Positions 33,973-42,134 of a stretch of 64,000 bases of DNA are shown here, piece by piece (position 1 is the stretch's first letter; every line of letters starts with the position of its first letter). The position numbers and the translations under genes were made by a program. Origin of the DNA: Arthrobacter cryoconiti (GTDB lineage: Bacteria > Actinomycetota > Actinomycetes > Actinomycetales > Micrococcaceae). The notes under the pieces are model-generated. The model did not search any database. It was not told the DNA's origin and saw only the letters and a list, made by a program, of their open reading frames with translations. The stretch is from the NCBI RefSeq assembly GCF_020905375.1, contig NZ_JAJJBU010000013.1, forward strand, positions 62,001-126,000, written 5' to 3'.

Positions 33973-35072
33973 TGCCGGCAATCAATGAGGGTCTCGGGAT
34001 GCTCAGTGAACAATTCATGCTCATGGCCGGATTGGCCTACGCCGTGGCCTTCTGTGCGTACGCCTGGGATTTGGTGACGTATAGCAAGGCTGCGAAAGCA
34101 GGCCTGGCGGCGGCAGAATCTGGCGCAGGCATGGAAGAAAACAAACATCAGCTGGTGGCTGCCGGATCGGCAGGCTTGGGCGCCTCAAATGCTGAACTTG
34201 GTTTGGGTGCGGGTCCGCAGGACCGTGCAGTGCGGCCCAGCAGCAAGACGCATACCAGCGATGACGGCATCACAGCCGGTGACTCCATGCGTTATGGCAC
34301 CGAAAAGCGTGTTGTGGCGCGCGTGGCCGTAGCTTTGACAATTGTGGCTGCCTGCGTTCATGCAATGGCCGTGGTGTTCCGCGGCATGGCCGCAGGGCGC
34401 GTGCCGTGGGGCAACATGTATGAATTCTGCACGACCGGCGGTTTGGCCGTCGCATTGGTCTTCCTCCTGGTCTTGACCCGGCGGGACCTTCGTTTCTTGG
34501 GCACCTTCGTGATCGGCCTGGTACTGGTGATGCTCACGGCGGCTTCCGTGGCGTTTTGGACTCCCGTGGGCCACTTGGTGCCAGCATTGCAGAGCTACTG
34601 GTTGGTCATTCACGTATCCATCGCCGTGCTGTCATCGGCGCTGTTCACCTTGACGTTCGCCATGTCGGTGCTCCAGCTTGTCCAAGCTCGTCGTGAGGCC
34701 TCGATCGCCTCCGGGAAAAAGGATAAGGCGCTTGTTATGCGTCTGGTTCCGAACGCACTGAGCCTTGAAAACATGTCCTACCGGATCAACGGAATTGCTT
34801 TCGTTGGCTGGACGCTGACGCTCATGTTCGGCGCTATCTGGGCTGAGAAGGCATGGGGCCGCTTTTGGGGTTGGGACACCAAGGAAGTCTGGACCTTTGT
34901 GATCTGGGTGGTCTTTGCCAGCTACCTGCACGCACGTGCCACCCGTGGCTGGACCGGTACACGCGCTGCGTGGCTGTCCATTGTTGGCTACCTATGCGTG
35001 GTCTTCAACTTCACCATTGTGAACGTGTATTTCTCAGGTCTGCACTCTTACGCGGGAGTGGGCGGCAGCTAG
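33972..35072 (+). CDS. ccsB: System II cytochrome c synthetase subunit CcsB (CcsA/ResC type)
   Basis: The 366-residue membrane protein contains the tryptophan-rich heme-handling WWD-type segment as WGRFWGWDTKEVWTFVIW, and the conserved PWGNMYEFCTTGGLAVALVF helix. Conserved histidines (HVSIAVLSSALF; SYLHARATRGW) fit external heme ligands. It completes the ResB-CcsB heme lyase. An N-terminal cytoplasmic insert (about residues 40-100) is polar and non-conserved. It converges with the GGDEF-EAL gene, overlapping by 4 bp at the stops. Confidence 0.95.
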   Translation: MPAINEGLGMLSEQFMLMAGLAYAVAFCAYAWDLVTYSKAAKAGLAAAESGAGMEENKHQLVAAGSAGLGASNAELGLGAGPQDRAVRPSSKTHTSDDGITAGDSMRYGTEKRVVARVAVALTIVAACVHAMAVVFRGMAAGRVPWGNMYEFCTTGGLAVALVFLLVLTRRDLRFLGTFVIGLVLVMLTAASVAFWTPVGHLVPALQSYWLVIHVSIAVLSSALFTLTFAMSVLQLVQARREASIASGKKDKALVMRLVPNALSLENMSYRINGIAFVGWTLTLMFGAIWAEKAWGRFWGWDTKEVWTFVIWVVFASYLHARATRGWTGTRAAWLSIVGYLCVVFNFTIVNVYFSGLHSYAGVGGS

Positions 35073-36631
35073 AAGCTGACCCCGATCGGCAAGAAGGAGC
35101 CTTCTGCGGCGGCGCGCAGTATTGACTCCAGCTGTGCCGGTGGGGCGGGCCTAGCAAAGAAAAAGCCTTGGCCGGTGGAACATCCCAGTGACCTTAGGAC
35201 TTGGGCCTGCTCCTTTGTTTCTACGCCCTCGAAGACAACGTCCATTCCGCACGATTGGATCAACTCCAAGATGGCGGCCACGAAGCGACGCTGACTGGCA
35301 TCCTCGACGACGTTCCCGATCAGCGAGCGATCCACTTTGACGACGTCGACGGGTAAGTTTCGCAGGTAGTTCAGCGAGGAATAGCCGGTGCCGAAATCGT
35401 CAATATCCAATCCGACCCCCAGTTGGCGCAGGCCCAGCAGCGAATAACGCTCTGATTCCGTTCCGGTTACCAACGTTGACTCAGTGAGCTCAAGTACCAA
35501 TTGGCTAGGACTCACTGACCAGTTTGAAAGGACGTCGCGGACCTCGTCGACGAACTCCAGGCGTTGGAGCTCGGTGACGGAGATATTGACTCTCAAGGTG
35601 AAGTCAGCTGACAGTTGTACGGACTTCGCCCAGCTGTGTAGCTGGGCGACTCCGGTGCGCAGCACCCAACGTCCCAGATCAACGATTGCACCGGATTCCT
35701 CGGCCAAGGGGATGAACTCATCCGGCATGACCAGCCCCCTGGTGGGGTGGTTCCACCGGACAAGTGCCTCGACGCCCTTGATCCTGCCGGTAGCCATATC
35801 TACCACCGGCTGGTAGTAGAGAGCCAACTGGCCCGCATCGATGGCCGTACGCAATTCGGAAACCAACTTGGTCCTCATTTGCCGTGCGTAAAGCAAGATG
35901 GGATCGAAGAGCGTAACATTCTTAGTCGCATCGCGTTTGGCGTCATACATTGCGGTGTCGGCCTTGATCAGTACATATTCGGCTGAGTCGTCCGGCTCGG
36001 CTATGGCTATGCCAACGCTGGCACCAAAGTTGAATGTGTTGTCATCAACCGTGACACTTTGATCCAATGAGTCGACGATTCGCGTGGCTATGGCCTTCGC
36101 TTGGGTGACGGTCGTGGCGGGTAGCAACACTGCAAACTCATCACCTCCGAGCCGGGCAACGACGTCGACGTCGCGCACCGTTCGAAGAATACGTTGCGCC
36201 ACAATTTTCAGGACCAGATCTCCGGCGTTATGGCCTAGAGAGTCGTTGACGCCCTTGAATGAATCCAGATCCAAGACCAGGACGGTTGGCGCACCGTCTG
36301 CTGTGGTTGTTTTAGCGATCTCATCGTCCAAGGCCTTGACCAGAGCCCGGCGGTTAAACAGATCCGTGAGGGGATCCGTCAAGGACATGCGTTCCATTTT
36401 TAGGTTGGCATGTTCCAGCAGAGCGGTTCTGGTTTTCACTCGACGTTCAAGATCTGCATTGGCGGCGCCAAGAGTCTCAGCCATCAGGTTGAACCCGGTG
36501 ATGACCGCATCTATGTCATCGCGTGCTGCGGAGGCGGAAATCCTGGTGTCTAAGTTGCCTTTGGCAAGTTCGATGATGCCTTCGATGAGGTGGGACAACC
36601 TGGGGTCTTGAGCACTAATTCTCTTTTTCAA
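35069..36631 (-). CDS. GGDEF-EAL domain cyclic di-GMP signalling protein
   Basis: The 520-residue protein has a HAMP-like/coiled-coil N-terminal segment (about 1-85), a GGDEF domain with the intact active-site motif RLGGDEFAVLL (GGDEF at residues 162-166), and an EAL domain with intact EALVRW (residues 288-290) and DDFGTGYSSLNYL. Both halves keep their key residues, so it may make, degrade, or do both to cyclic di-GMP. No membrane helix is present. The start TTG 36631 overlaps the preceding STAS-like gene. The longer open frame upstream is antisense-like and rejected. Its place behind a membrane glycosyltransferase gene suggests control of polysaccharide synthesis. Confidence 0.92.
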   Translation of the reverse strand: MKKRISAQDPRLSHLIEGIIELAKGNLDTRISASAARDDIDAVITGFNLMAETLGAANADLERRVKTRTALLEHANLKMERMSLTDPLTDLFNRRALVKALDDEIAKTTTADGAPTVLVLDLDSFKGVNDSLGHNAGDLVLKIVAQRILRTVRDVDVVARLGGDEFAVLLPATTVTQAKAIATRIVDSLDQSVTVDDNTFNFGASVGIAIAEPDDSAEYVLIKADTAMYDAKRDATKNVTLFDPILLYARQMRTKLVSELRTAIDAGQLALYYQPVVDMATGRIKGVEALVRWNHPTRGLVMPDEFIPLAEESGAIVDLGRWVLRTGVAQLHSWAKSVQLSADFTLRVNISVTELQRLEFVDEVRDVLSNWSVSPSQLVLELTESTLVTGTESERYSLLGLRQLGVGLDIDDFGTGYSSLNYLRNLPVDVVKVDRSLIGNVVEDASQRRFVAAILELIQSCGMDVVFEGVETKEQAQVLRSLGCSTGQGFFFARPAPPAQLESILRAAAEGSFLPIGVSF

Positions 36632-37043
36632 GGCGCACCAGCCACTCCAGCGCTTCGGATTCAACGGTGAAATACCGCGACGGAATGCTTCGTGTTCCCG
36701 AACCCACGAAGAAGTGGGCCAGAACACGGTCCACGGGACTTTGACCAAGCAGCGCGTAGGAAGAAACGGAGGCACCACGGAAGTAAACATCGCGAGCTTC
36801 GCGACTAACCGATGCGACCCCCGTCAAATCAAGCAGCATGGGGTAGAGGGCCCCCGCGGCGGCATCTCGCACCGCGGTTGCAGCTTCCTCAGCTTGCTCG
36901 CCGGTGATGACGGCTTGTGCTGGCAGGGCGACCCGTAATATACCTGGGTGTTGCAGCCAGACTCGAATTCCGGAGGGCGTCAGGTTACCCTCCGCTGGCA
37001 TTGCGTCCTCGGGAGAGCCGGCGTCTTCCATTAACATCGTCAT
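36615..37043 (-). CDS. Small STAS/SpoIIAA-like protein
   Basis: The 142-residue protein has an alpha/beta pattern resembling STAS or SEC14-like (DUF7793) domains: an N-terminal acidic tail, then VWLQHPGILRVALPAQAVITGEQAEEAA, split over strands and helix, followed by MLLDLTGVASVSREARDVYF. This matches the anti-sigma-antagonist fold, with a Ser-Arg after the strand. It could be a phosphorylatable partner switch or a binding partner for the adjacent GGDEF-EAL protein. It overlaps the glycosyltransferase gene by 4 bp and the GGDEF-EAL gene by 17 bp, so all three are co-expressed. Confidence 0.65.
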   Translation of the reverse strand: MTMLMEDAGSPEDAMPAEGNLTPSGIRVWLQHPGILRVALPAQAVITGEQAEEAATAVRDAAAGALYPMLLDLTGVASVSREARDVYFRGASVSSYALLGQSPVDRVLAHFFVGSGTRSIPSRYFTVESEALEWLVRLEKEN

Positions 37044-39382
37044 CGCAACGACACCCGCTTGCGGCGGTCTTCGCTACCCCGCAGGTCACGGTTGAGGCGG
37101 CGGTCCCCATGGTAGAGGATTCCTGCCCAGTCGACCTGCTCGGGAGTTGTAGGAACGACGGCGTCTTCCTTGGGTGCAGGAGTTGGCTTGGGTTTAATGT
37201 ACAACCAATTCACGAAACCAAGGGAAATATCCACGGCCGAATTGCGAAGGCCCACATAGGCGCGGATAGCCCCGGCTGCAAGGATCGCATTCAGACCGGC
37301 AAAGGCCACATTGCCCCAGTTTCCATGCAAGGTGTCACGCCACATAGTGAACAGTGAAAAAGCGACGATGGCGAATGGAACCAGCACGTAGATTGCCGGT
37401 GCTGCTGTACGGTCCTTGACCTTCGGGGTCCGTACGAACGGGATTTTCTCGCCAGTGAACGCCTGTTGAAGGGACTTGAGCACGCCCGCAAGGTTGACAG
37501 GAAGAAGCACCAGATTGAAGCCATAGATACGGAAAATGTCGCTGAAGCGATGTCCGGAGTCGTGCAAGTCGCTTCCCATGGCCAAAAAGTACGGAAGTGC
37601 GGCGATGAACACGACCGGGCTTAGGAGCCGGCTGTCATAGGGGTAGGCCAAGAGGAACAGCAGACCAAAGCTGGCCCACGCGATCGAAGCCATGTAGTTG
37701 ACCCGGAGCAACACTTCTCGCAGCATGATCTTCTCGCGCAGATGTTTGCGCGTGGTCAGCTGCGTCCAGAGCTTGGGCAAGATGAGGAGACCACCGTTGG
37801 CCCAACGCCGGCGTTGGACTACAAGAGAACCAAAGTCCGGCGGAGTAGCGCTGTAGCTAAGACGCTCCGGATAGTTGGACAACGTCCAACCATGGGTGCC
37901 CAAGTCAACGCTTGATTCTGTATCCTCAATGACGGTGCGGTCTTGAATGTATGTGCGAATCTCGAAGCCGCCCACGGTGGAAATTTCCACAATGTCTTCC
38001 AAAGCGCACTTTCGAATGACGGCATTTGCGCCGACCCAGAACGTAGCACCGTAGTACGTCATGCCTTGGTGGAGAATGTGCTGGATATCGGTTGTGGCAC
38101 CGGCCACGCGTTCAATGCGTGTAGGGGCCCCACGGAATGAGGAATAGGGCGTCTGTGTTACGGCGACGCGTTCGTTTCCCGGCGATTCAAGGAAATGGAC
38201 AAGCCGGAGGCAGTAGTCGCGCAGGAGAAGAGAGTCTGCATCCAGCGTCAACAGGTACGTGGTCTCTGGGACAAGAAGATCGCCGCTGAGCGTCTGTGCG
38301 GACTCCGCCAGCGGTCGCAGAACGAGTTGGCCAGCGGTGTCTTCAACACGCCAGTTTTGGCCCATGAGGGAGATATACGCGTTGAGGTTCATGGCCTTGT
38401 TTGCCTCATGAGACAAGCTGGCATACTTCTTGCGTTCGAATGTTTCCGTCTTAGTGTTGAAAATCCAGGTCAGACGCGCGTAGAGCTCTTCGAAGCGTGC
38501 CCTGTCTGGCTGTGCGCCCTGAGCTGCAGCGGAGGTCAACGCCAAGAGAACAAGTCGAAGTTCCCTCGCCAGACCCATGAGAACTAGGTCAACGAAAAAT
38601 TCATCGACGTGGTCCTCGACGCTTTCGGACTCCGCCATGGCTTCTAGCCACGCGGCCGCCGACTCATACTCGTCGATCAGCAGGCCTAATTCCTTAGGCT
38701 CGAGCGCTGTTGCTGTGGCAGCACGCTTCCGGAACGAGGCCAAAGCCGCGTTGGCACGTGCAGCCGGTGATGCAAGTGATGCCGCGATTTCTCCGGCGAG
38801 GGCCCGCGTGGCCTCAAGCCGGGCTAAAACGTCAGGATCTGTGGGTGCGGGCGGGTCGTCCAAGAGGAGGACAACCTTTAGATCAGGAAACTCTTGAAGT
38901 GCTGCCGACCACAACGTGGCACGGACGACGTGAGGCTCCTCGGCATAGGAGGGAACCAGCACCGTGATGCCGTCCGCGTAATTGGTGAAGTGTCGATCGA
39001 GTTCACCACGGGGGACGCGCTTGTGATCGCGGAAACGGTAGAGGGCGCCCTGCCTGGCCAACAAATACATCAACGCCGAAAAAGTCAGAAATGTTACAAC
39101 CACGACGTAAGAAACGGTTTCAAATTGGAAACGAAACCCAGAATTTGGGTTATCAGCCAATTGTTTGAAAACCGTCGAGACAAGGTAGGTCAACCAAGCC
39201 AAAATGGTGACAACAATACCGAGTCGGCCAAGAGTGATCTTCCGCTTTGACGGTTGCGGATGAACGATCGACAGCGGCTCCGAGCGCCGTTCTGACCCCC
39301 ATTGGGCGCGCCTGGAGCTAGCCTGAGCAGGCGAGTCCGATGGCATTGTGGCGCGGTCATGCACAAGAAGTTTTTCAGTCAT
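37040..39382 (-). CDS. Family 2 membrane glycosyltransferase, cellulose/hyaluronan synthase-like
   Basis: The 780-residue protein has two N-terminal helices, a GT2 catalytic domain with the expected motifs (ITVLVPSYAEEP, LLLDDPPAPTD, LTLDADSLLL, VIEDTESSVDL, QRRRWANGG) and about five C-terminal helices. These are the D, DxD, TED-like and QxxRW motifs of processive beta-glycan synthases. Between LLLDDPP and LTLDADS lies an unusually long, Ala/Glu/Leu-rich insertion of ~150 residues. No PilZ domain with RxxxR is visible, so cyclic di-GMP binding would have to be indirect. I start at ATG 39382. The gene is divergent from a chitinase-like gene. Confidence 0.9.
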   Translation of the reverse strand: MTEKLLVHDRATMPSDSPAQASSRRAQWGSERRSEPLSIVHPQPSKRKITLGRLGIVVTILAWLTYLVSTVFKQLADNPNSGFRFQFETVSYVVVVTFLTFSALMYLLARQGALYRFRDHKRVPRGELDRHFTNYADGITVLVPSYAEEPHVVRATLWSAALQEFPDLKVVLLLDDPPAPTDPDVLARLEATRALAGEIAASLASPAARANAALASFRKRAATATALEPKELGLLIDEYESAAAWLEAMAESESVEDHVDEFFVDLVLMGLARELRLVLLALTSAAAQGAQPDRARFEELYARLTWIFNTKTETFERKKYASLSHEANKAMNLNAYISLMGQNWRVEDTAGQLVLRPLAESAQTLSGDLLVPETTYLLTLDADSLLLRDYCLRLVHFLESPGNERVAVTQTPYSSFRGAPTRIERVAGATTDIQHILHQGMTYYGATFWVGANAVIRKCALEDIVEISTVGGFEIRTYIQDRTVIEDTESSVDLGTHGWTLSNYPERLSYSATPPDFGSLVVQRRRWANGGLLILPKLWTQLTTRKHLREKIMLREVLLRVNYMASIAWASFGLLFLLAYPYDSRLLSPVVFIAALPYFLAMGSDLHDSGHRFSDIFRIYGFNLVLLPVNLAGVLKSLQQAFTGEKIPFVRTPKVKDRTAAPAIYVLVPFAIVAFSLFTMWRDTLHGNWGNVAFAGLNAILAAGAIRAYVGLRNSAVDISLGFVNWLYIKPKPTPAPKEDAVVPTTPEQVDWAGILYHGDRRLNRDLRGSEDRRKRVSLR

Positions 39383-39623
39383 TTTTCCCCAGCGAGGTAA
39401 AGGTCTGGAACCGGGGTCCGCCCCAGCCCGGTTCGGGCACTTTTCCAAAGTGGATTTGTGCCAGCAATCCTGCCCTTATGCTAATGCATATAGGCGTGTG
39501 CTTACGCCAGTTCCTTTTTTGCTGACCAAAGGGCTTCCAATCCTGTCGCGCAATACGTGCCAGGCAAGGAAGTCAGAATCATTTTTCCGCTTCTCTATTA
39601 CAAACACCTTTTGGGGGTTTCGC
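39383..39623. promoter_or_regulatory. Divergent promoter region between the glycosyltransferase and chitinase-like genes
   Basis: The 241-bp region must hold promoters for both genes. It contains an 8-bp inverted repeat GAACCGGG/CCCGGTTC (39408-39434) close to the glycosyltransferase start, and an AT-rich segment TATGCTAATGCATATAGG (39478-39495). I could not assign a -10/-35 pair with confidence and see no cyclic di-GMP riboswitch. Confidence 0.4.
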
Positions 39624-41201
39624 GTGTCCAAGCGCTTTCCGGGACGAAAATTGTCCTTTGTCCGACTGACAATCATGGTGGTCGCCATCGCCGTGGTTGC
39701 CGGGGCGGGCCTCGTTGGCTGGAACCGATTCCAGGATGCGCAGGCTGCGGCTGCTTCCCCGTCGATCTTTGCCGGGTACGTCGATGTGACGGCGACGCCG
39801 ACCTACGCGTTCGAATCCCCTGTTTCTCCGCAAGCCAAGTCAGTTGTACTCTCCTTCGTCGTTGCCGATCACAGCAACCCCTGTGAGCCAAGCTGGGGAG
39901 GCGCTTACGGGCTAGATGCTGCCGCCCAGAGCCTGGACCTTGAGCGCCGGGCAGCACGCCTGGTGCAGCAGGGCGGTCACGTTGCCGTCTCATTCGGAGG
40001 GCAGGCTAACGATGAACTCGCCACTGTGTGCACCGACCCAGGCAAGCTGGCGACCGCGTATTCAGACGTAGTGCAACGTTACGATCTGGACACAATCGAC
40101 TTGGACATCGAGGGTTCTGCGCTGGAGAACGTTGCATCGATCCAGCGCCGTGCCGTAGCCATCGCCGCCCTCCAAAAGGAACGACTGCAACAAAAGAAGC
40201 CCCTAGCTGTTTGGTTGACTCTGCCAGTTGACCCGAATGGCCTCACAGCGGCAGGCAGGGCTGCCGTGGATCACACGCTGGCTGCGGGGGTTGAGCTTGC
40301 TGGGGTGAACATTATGACGATGGACTATGGATCAAGCAAGAACCCCACCGAGACGATGCTTGCGGCTTCGATCCGTGCAGCCGAGGCCGCCCAAGTGCAG
40401 GTCGGTCAAGCGTATAAGGACCATGGCACTCCACTCGGAGCTGAAAGTGTATGGCGCAAGATCGGCTTGACGCCGATGATTGGCCAAAACGACGTGAAGG
40501 ATGAAATTTTCACACTCGCAGATGCGGCTGGTCTGCAACGGTTTGCCGTGGAAAAAGGTGTGGGCAAAATGTCCATGTGGTCCCTTAATCGTGACGCAAC
40601 ATGCAGCCCCAACTATCCAGACGTGACACGCGTTTCTGATGGTTGCAGCGGGGTTGAGCAGGGATCCGCACTGTTTTCAGAGGTTCTTGGTGCTGGCCTG
40701 CTTCCCGGAACCGCTGCCAGTGCACAAGCTACGGCGGGGGAAAACTCAACCGCAAAAGCACAGATGACGCAGACTCCGGTTGTGGACGATCCAGCAACGA
40801 GCCCCTATGTGATTTGGAACGAGAGCAGTGCATACGTCGGTGGCGACCGCGTGGTGTGGCGGCGCAATGTGTATGAAGCCAAATGGTGGACCCGTGGGGA
40901 CATCCCGGATAACCCCGTACTCGCCGCTGGCAGTACCCCGTGGCAACTTATCGGTCCGGTACTCCCAGGGGATAAGCCAGCACCAACGGTGACGGTTCCT
41001 GACGGGGCATTCCCCGCGTGGGCTGAAACTACCGTCTACCACCAGGGCGACCGGGTGCTCTTTGATGGGCACGTCTTTGAAGCCAAGTGGTGGACCCGCA
41101 TGGATAGCCCGGAGGCTGCCCTCCAGGGATCGAGCAATTCACCGTGGCTGCAACTAAAGAACGACGCCGTTGAGAAACTTCTGAACGCGGCTTCCAAGTG
41201 A
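39624..41201 (+). CDS. GH18 chitinase-like protein with two CBM5/12 chitin-binding modules
   Basis: The 525-residue protein has an N-terminal membrane or uncleaved signal segment (LTIMVVAIAVVAGAGLVGW), then a GH18-type barrel with the catalytic pattern DTIDLDIEG (Asp156, Asp159, Asp161, Glu163). Two C-terminal modules of about 45 residues each have the CBM5/12 pattern: GDRVVWRRNVYEAKWWTRGD and GDRVLFDGHVFEAKWWT. It should bind and hydrolyse chitin or a related beta-1,4-GlcNAc polymer outside the cell. The GTG at 39624 follows GGGGG; the frame is open to 39348 but that part overlaps the divergent gene. Barrel similarity beyond the motif is modest. Confidence 0.88.
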   Translation: MSKRFPGRKLSFVRLTIMVVAIAVVAGAGLVGWNRFQDAQAAAASPSIFAGYVDVTATPTYAFESPVSPQAKSVVLSFVVADHSNPCEPSWGGAYGLDAAAQSLDLERRAARLVQQGGHVAVSFGGQANDELATVCTDPGKLATAYSDVVQRYDLDTIDLDIEGSALENVASIQRRAVAIAALQKERLQQKKPLAVWLTLPVDPNGLTAAGRAAVDHTLAAGVELAGVNIMTMDYGSSKNPTETMLAASIRAAEAAQVQVGQAYKDHGTPLGAESVWRKIGLTPMIGQNDVKDEIFTLADAAGLQRFAVEKGVGKMSMWSLNRDATCSPNYPDVTRVSDGCSGVEQGSALFSEVLGAGLLPGTAASAQATAGENSTAKAQMTQTPVVDDPATSPYVIWNESSAYVGGDRVVWRRNVYEAKWWTRGDIPDNPVLAAGSTPWQLIGPVLPGDKPAPTVTVPDGAFPAWAETTVYHQGDRVLFDGHVFEAKWWTRMDSPEAALQGSSNSPWLQLKNDAVEKLLNAASK

Positions 41202-41256
41202 CAGCGGCAGTGCGTAGGAATACAGAAACGCAGTAAAACCGTCCCCGAGGACGAAG

Positions 41257-41294
41257 CGAAACACTAACCGGTCATTGGATCGGTTAGTGTTTCG
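41257..41294. terminator. Bidirectional terminator with embedded stop codon
   Basis: A perfect 14-bp stem (41257-41270 with 41281-41294) and 10-nt loop separates the chitinase-like gene from the convergent PLDc_N gene. The TAA stop of the latter (41284-41286) lies inside the stem. T-rich sequence follows on the plus strand. Confidence 0.75.
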
Positions 41295-41688
41295 TTTCGT
41301 CGTTGGGGTGTTCCTCGCGGAGTTTAGCTTCACGAGCGTCCAGCTCGGCCTTGAGCTTACGTAAACGATCGGCTTCGGCTTTCTGGGCACGACTGACTTC
41401 TAGATCCCGTAAGAACGCGGGGTCGTCGTCCGGCGCCAAATACCTTTTAGGCCGTGCTGAATAAGCGGAACCCGGAAAACTCTGGGCGGGGCGAGCCTGT
41501 GTTGCTGGGGCGTACCGTGGCCGGCCAAAGAAGAACCACAAAATCACGCCGATAAGTGGCAGCAACAGGCAAACCAGGATCCAGGCGGGTTTGGGAATGC
41601 TCCGAACATCGGCGGGCTCGCTGCGGATGCAGTCTATGAGCCCGTAAATGAAGAGAACCACGCCGATGATGACTGGGATATAACGCAT
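41284..41688 (-). CDS. PLDc_N-domain small membrane protein
   Basis: The 134-residue protein has two hydrophobic helices with the PLDc_N pattern: IPVIIGVVLFIYGLIDCIRS, then IPKPAWILVCLLLPLIGVILWFFFGRPR split across the second. This domain normally precedes phospholipase D/cardiolipin synthase domains but here stands alone with a charged, coiled-coil-like C-terminal tail. Free-standing copies near menA are common in actinobacteria; their role is unknown. The ATG at 41688 lies six bases from TAGAAT, so the transcript is probably leaderless. Confidence 0.88.
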   Translation of the reverse strand: MRYIPVIIGVVLFIYGLIDCIRSEPADVRSIPKPAWILVCLLLPLIGVILWFFFGRPRYAPATQARPAQSFPGSAYSARPKRYLAPDDDPAFLRDLEVSRAQKAEADRLRKLKAELDAREAKLREEHPNDETKH

Positions 41689-41694
41689 GGATCA

Positions 41695-41700
41695 ATTCTA
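41695..41700 (-). promoter_or_regulatory. -10 element of a leaderless promoter (PLDc_N gene)
   Basis: TAGAAT on the minus strand is followed by six bases and the ATG at 41688. This is one of the best matches to the -10 consensus in the window. Confidence 0.6.
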
Positions 41701-41748
41701 CCGTTGAAGCACAAATTGGGTGCTGGGGCTACTTTCAGGAAGCCCGGG

Positions 41749-41754
41749 TAAACT
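41749..41754 (+). promoter_or_regulatory. -10 element of a leaderless promoter (DUF4229 gene)
   Basis: TAAACT is followed by six bases and the GTG at 41761. Confidence 0.55.
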
Positions 41755-41760
41755 GGGGGT

Positions 41761-42090
41761 GTGGCCTTCTTTAAATACTCTTTGATTCGTGGCGTGCTCT
41801 TCATAGCGTTCTTCCTTGCTGGCTACTACTTGCTGTCGCTGAGCTACCTCAGCGCGGCTCTGATAGCTGCCCTGTGTGCCTTCGTTATCAGCTTTTTTCT
41901 CCTACGTGGACAGCGTGATAAAGCCACGGCTGTCATCGCGGACCGCTTTGCCCCGAATGCGGTGACGACTCAATCGGCATCTGCTCTGGCCGATGCCGAT
42001 GCCGAGGATGCGTTGGTCGACGCCAACCCTGAGATCTGGGTTGACGCAGACCGTCATACGCGGGAACCACACATACAGTCGGAATCTTAG
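41761..42090 (+). CDS. DUF4229-type membrane protein
   Basis: The 109-residue protein begins with two hydrophobic helices (SLIRGVLFIAFFLAGYYLL; YLSAALIAALCAFVISFFLL) followed by a polar, acidic tail. Size and the N-terminal FFKYSLIRG pattern fit DUF4229, a family confined to actinobacteria and usually near men genes. The function is unknown. GTG is chosen as the start because it is six bases after a -10 box and no ribosome-binding site exists. Confidence 0.85.
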   Translation: MAFFKYSLIRGVLFIAFFLAGYYLLSLSYLSAALIAALCAFVISFFLLRGQRDKATAVIADRFAPNAVTTQSASALADADAEDALVDANPEIWVDADRHTREPHIQSES

Positions 42091-42134
42091 GACCAATAGG
42101 TCTGATTGGCATTTCACTTTGAAAGGACGTCTGC

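Noticed and set aside
39383-39623. Cyclic di-GMP riboswitch before the glycosyltransferase gene
   Set aside because: I looked for a GEMM-type core because of the adjacent GGDEF-EAL gene; only an 8-bp inverted repeat was found.
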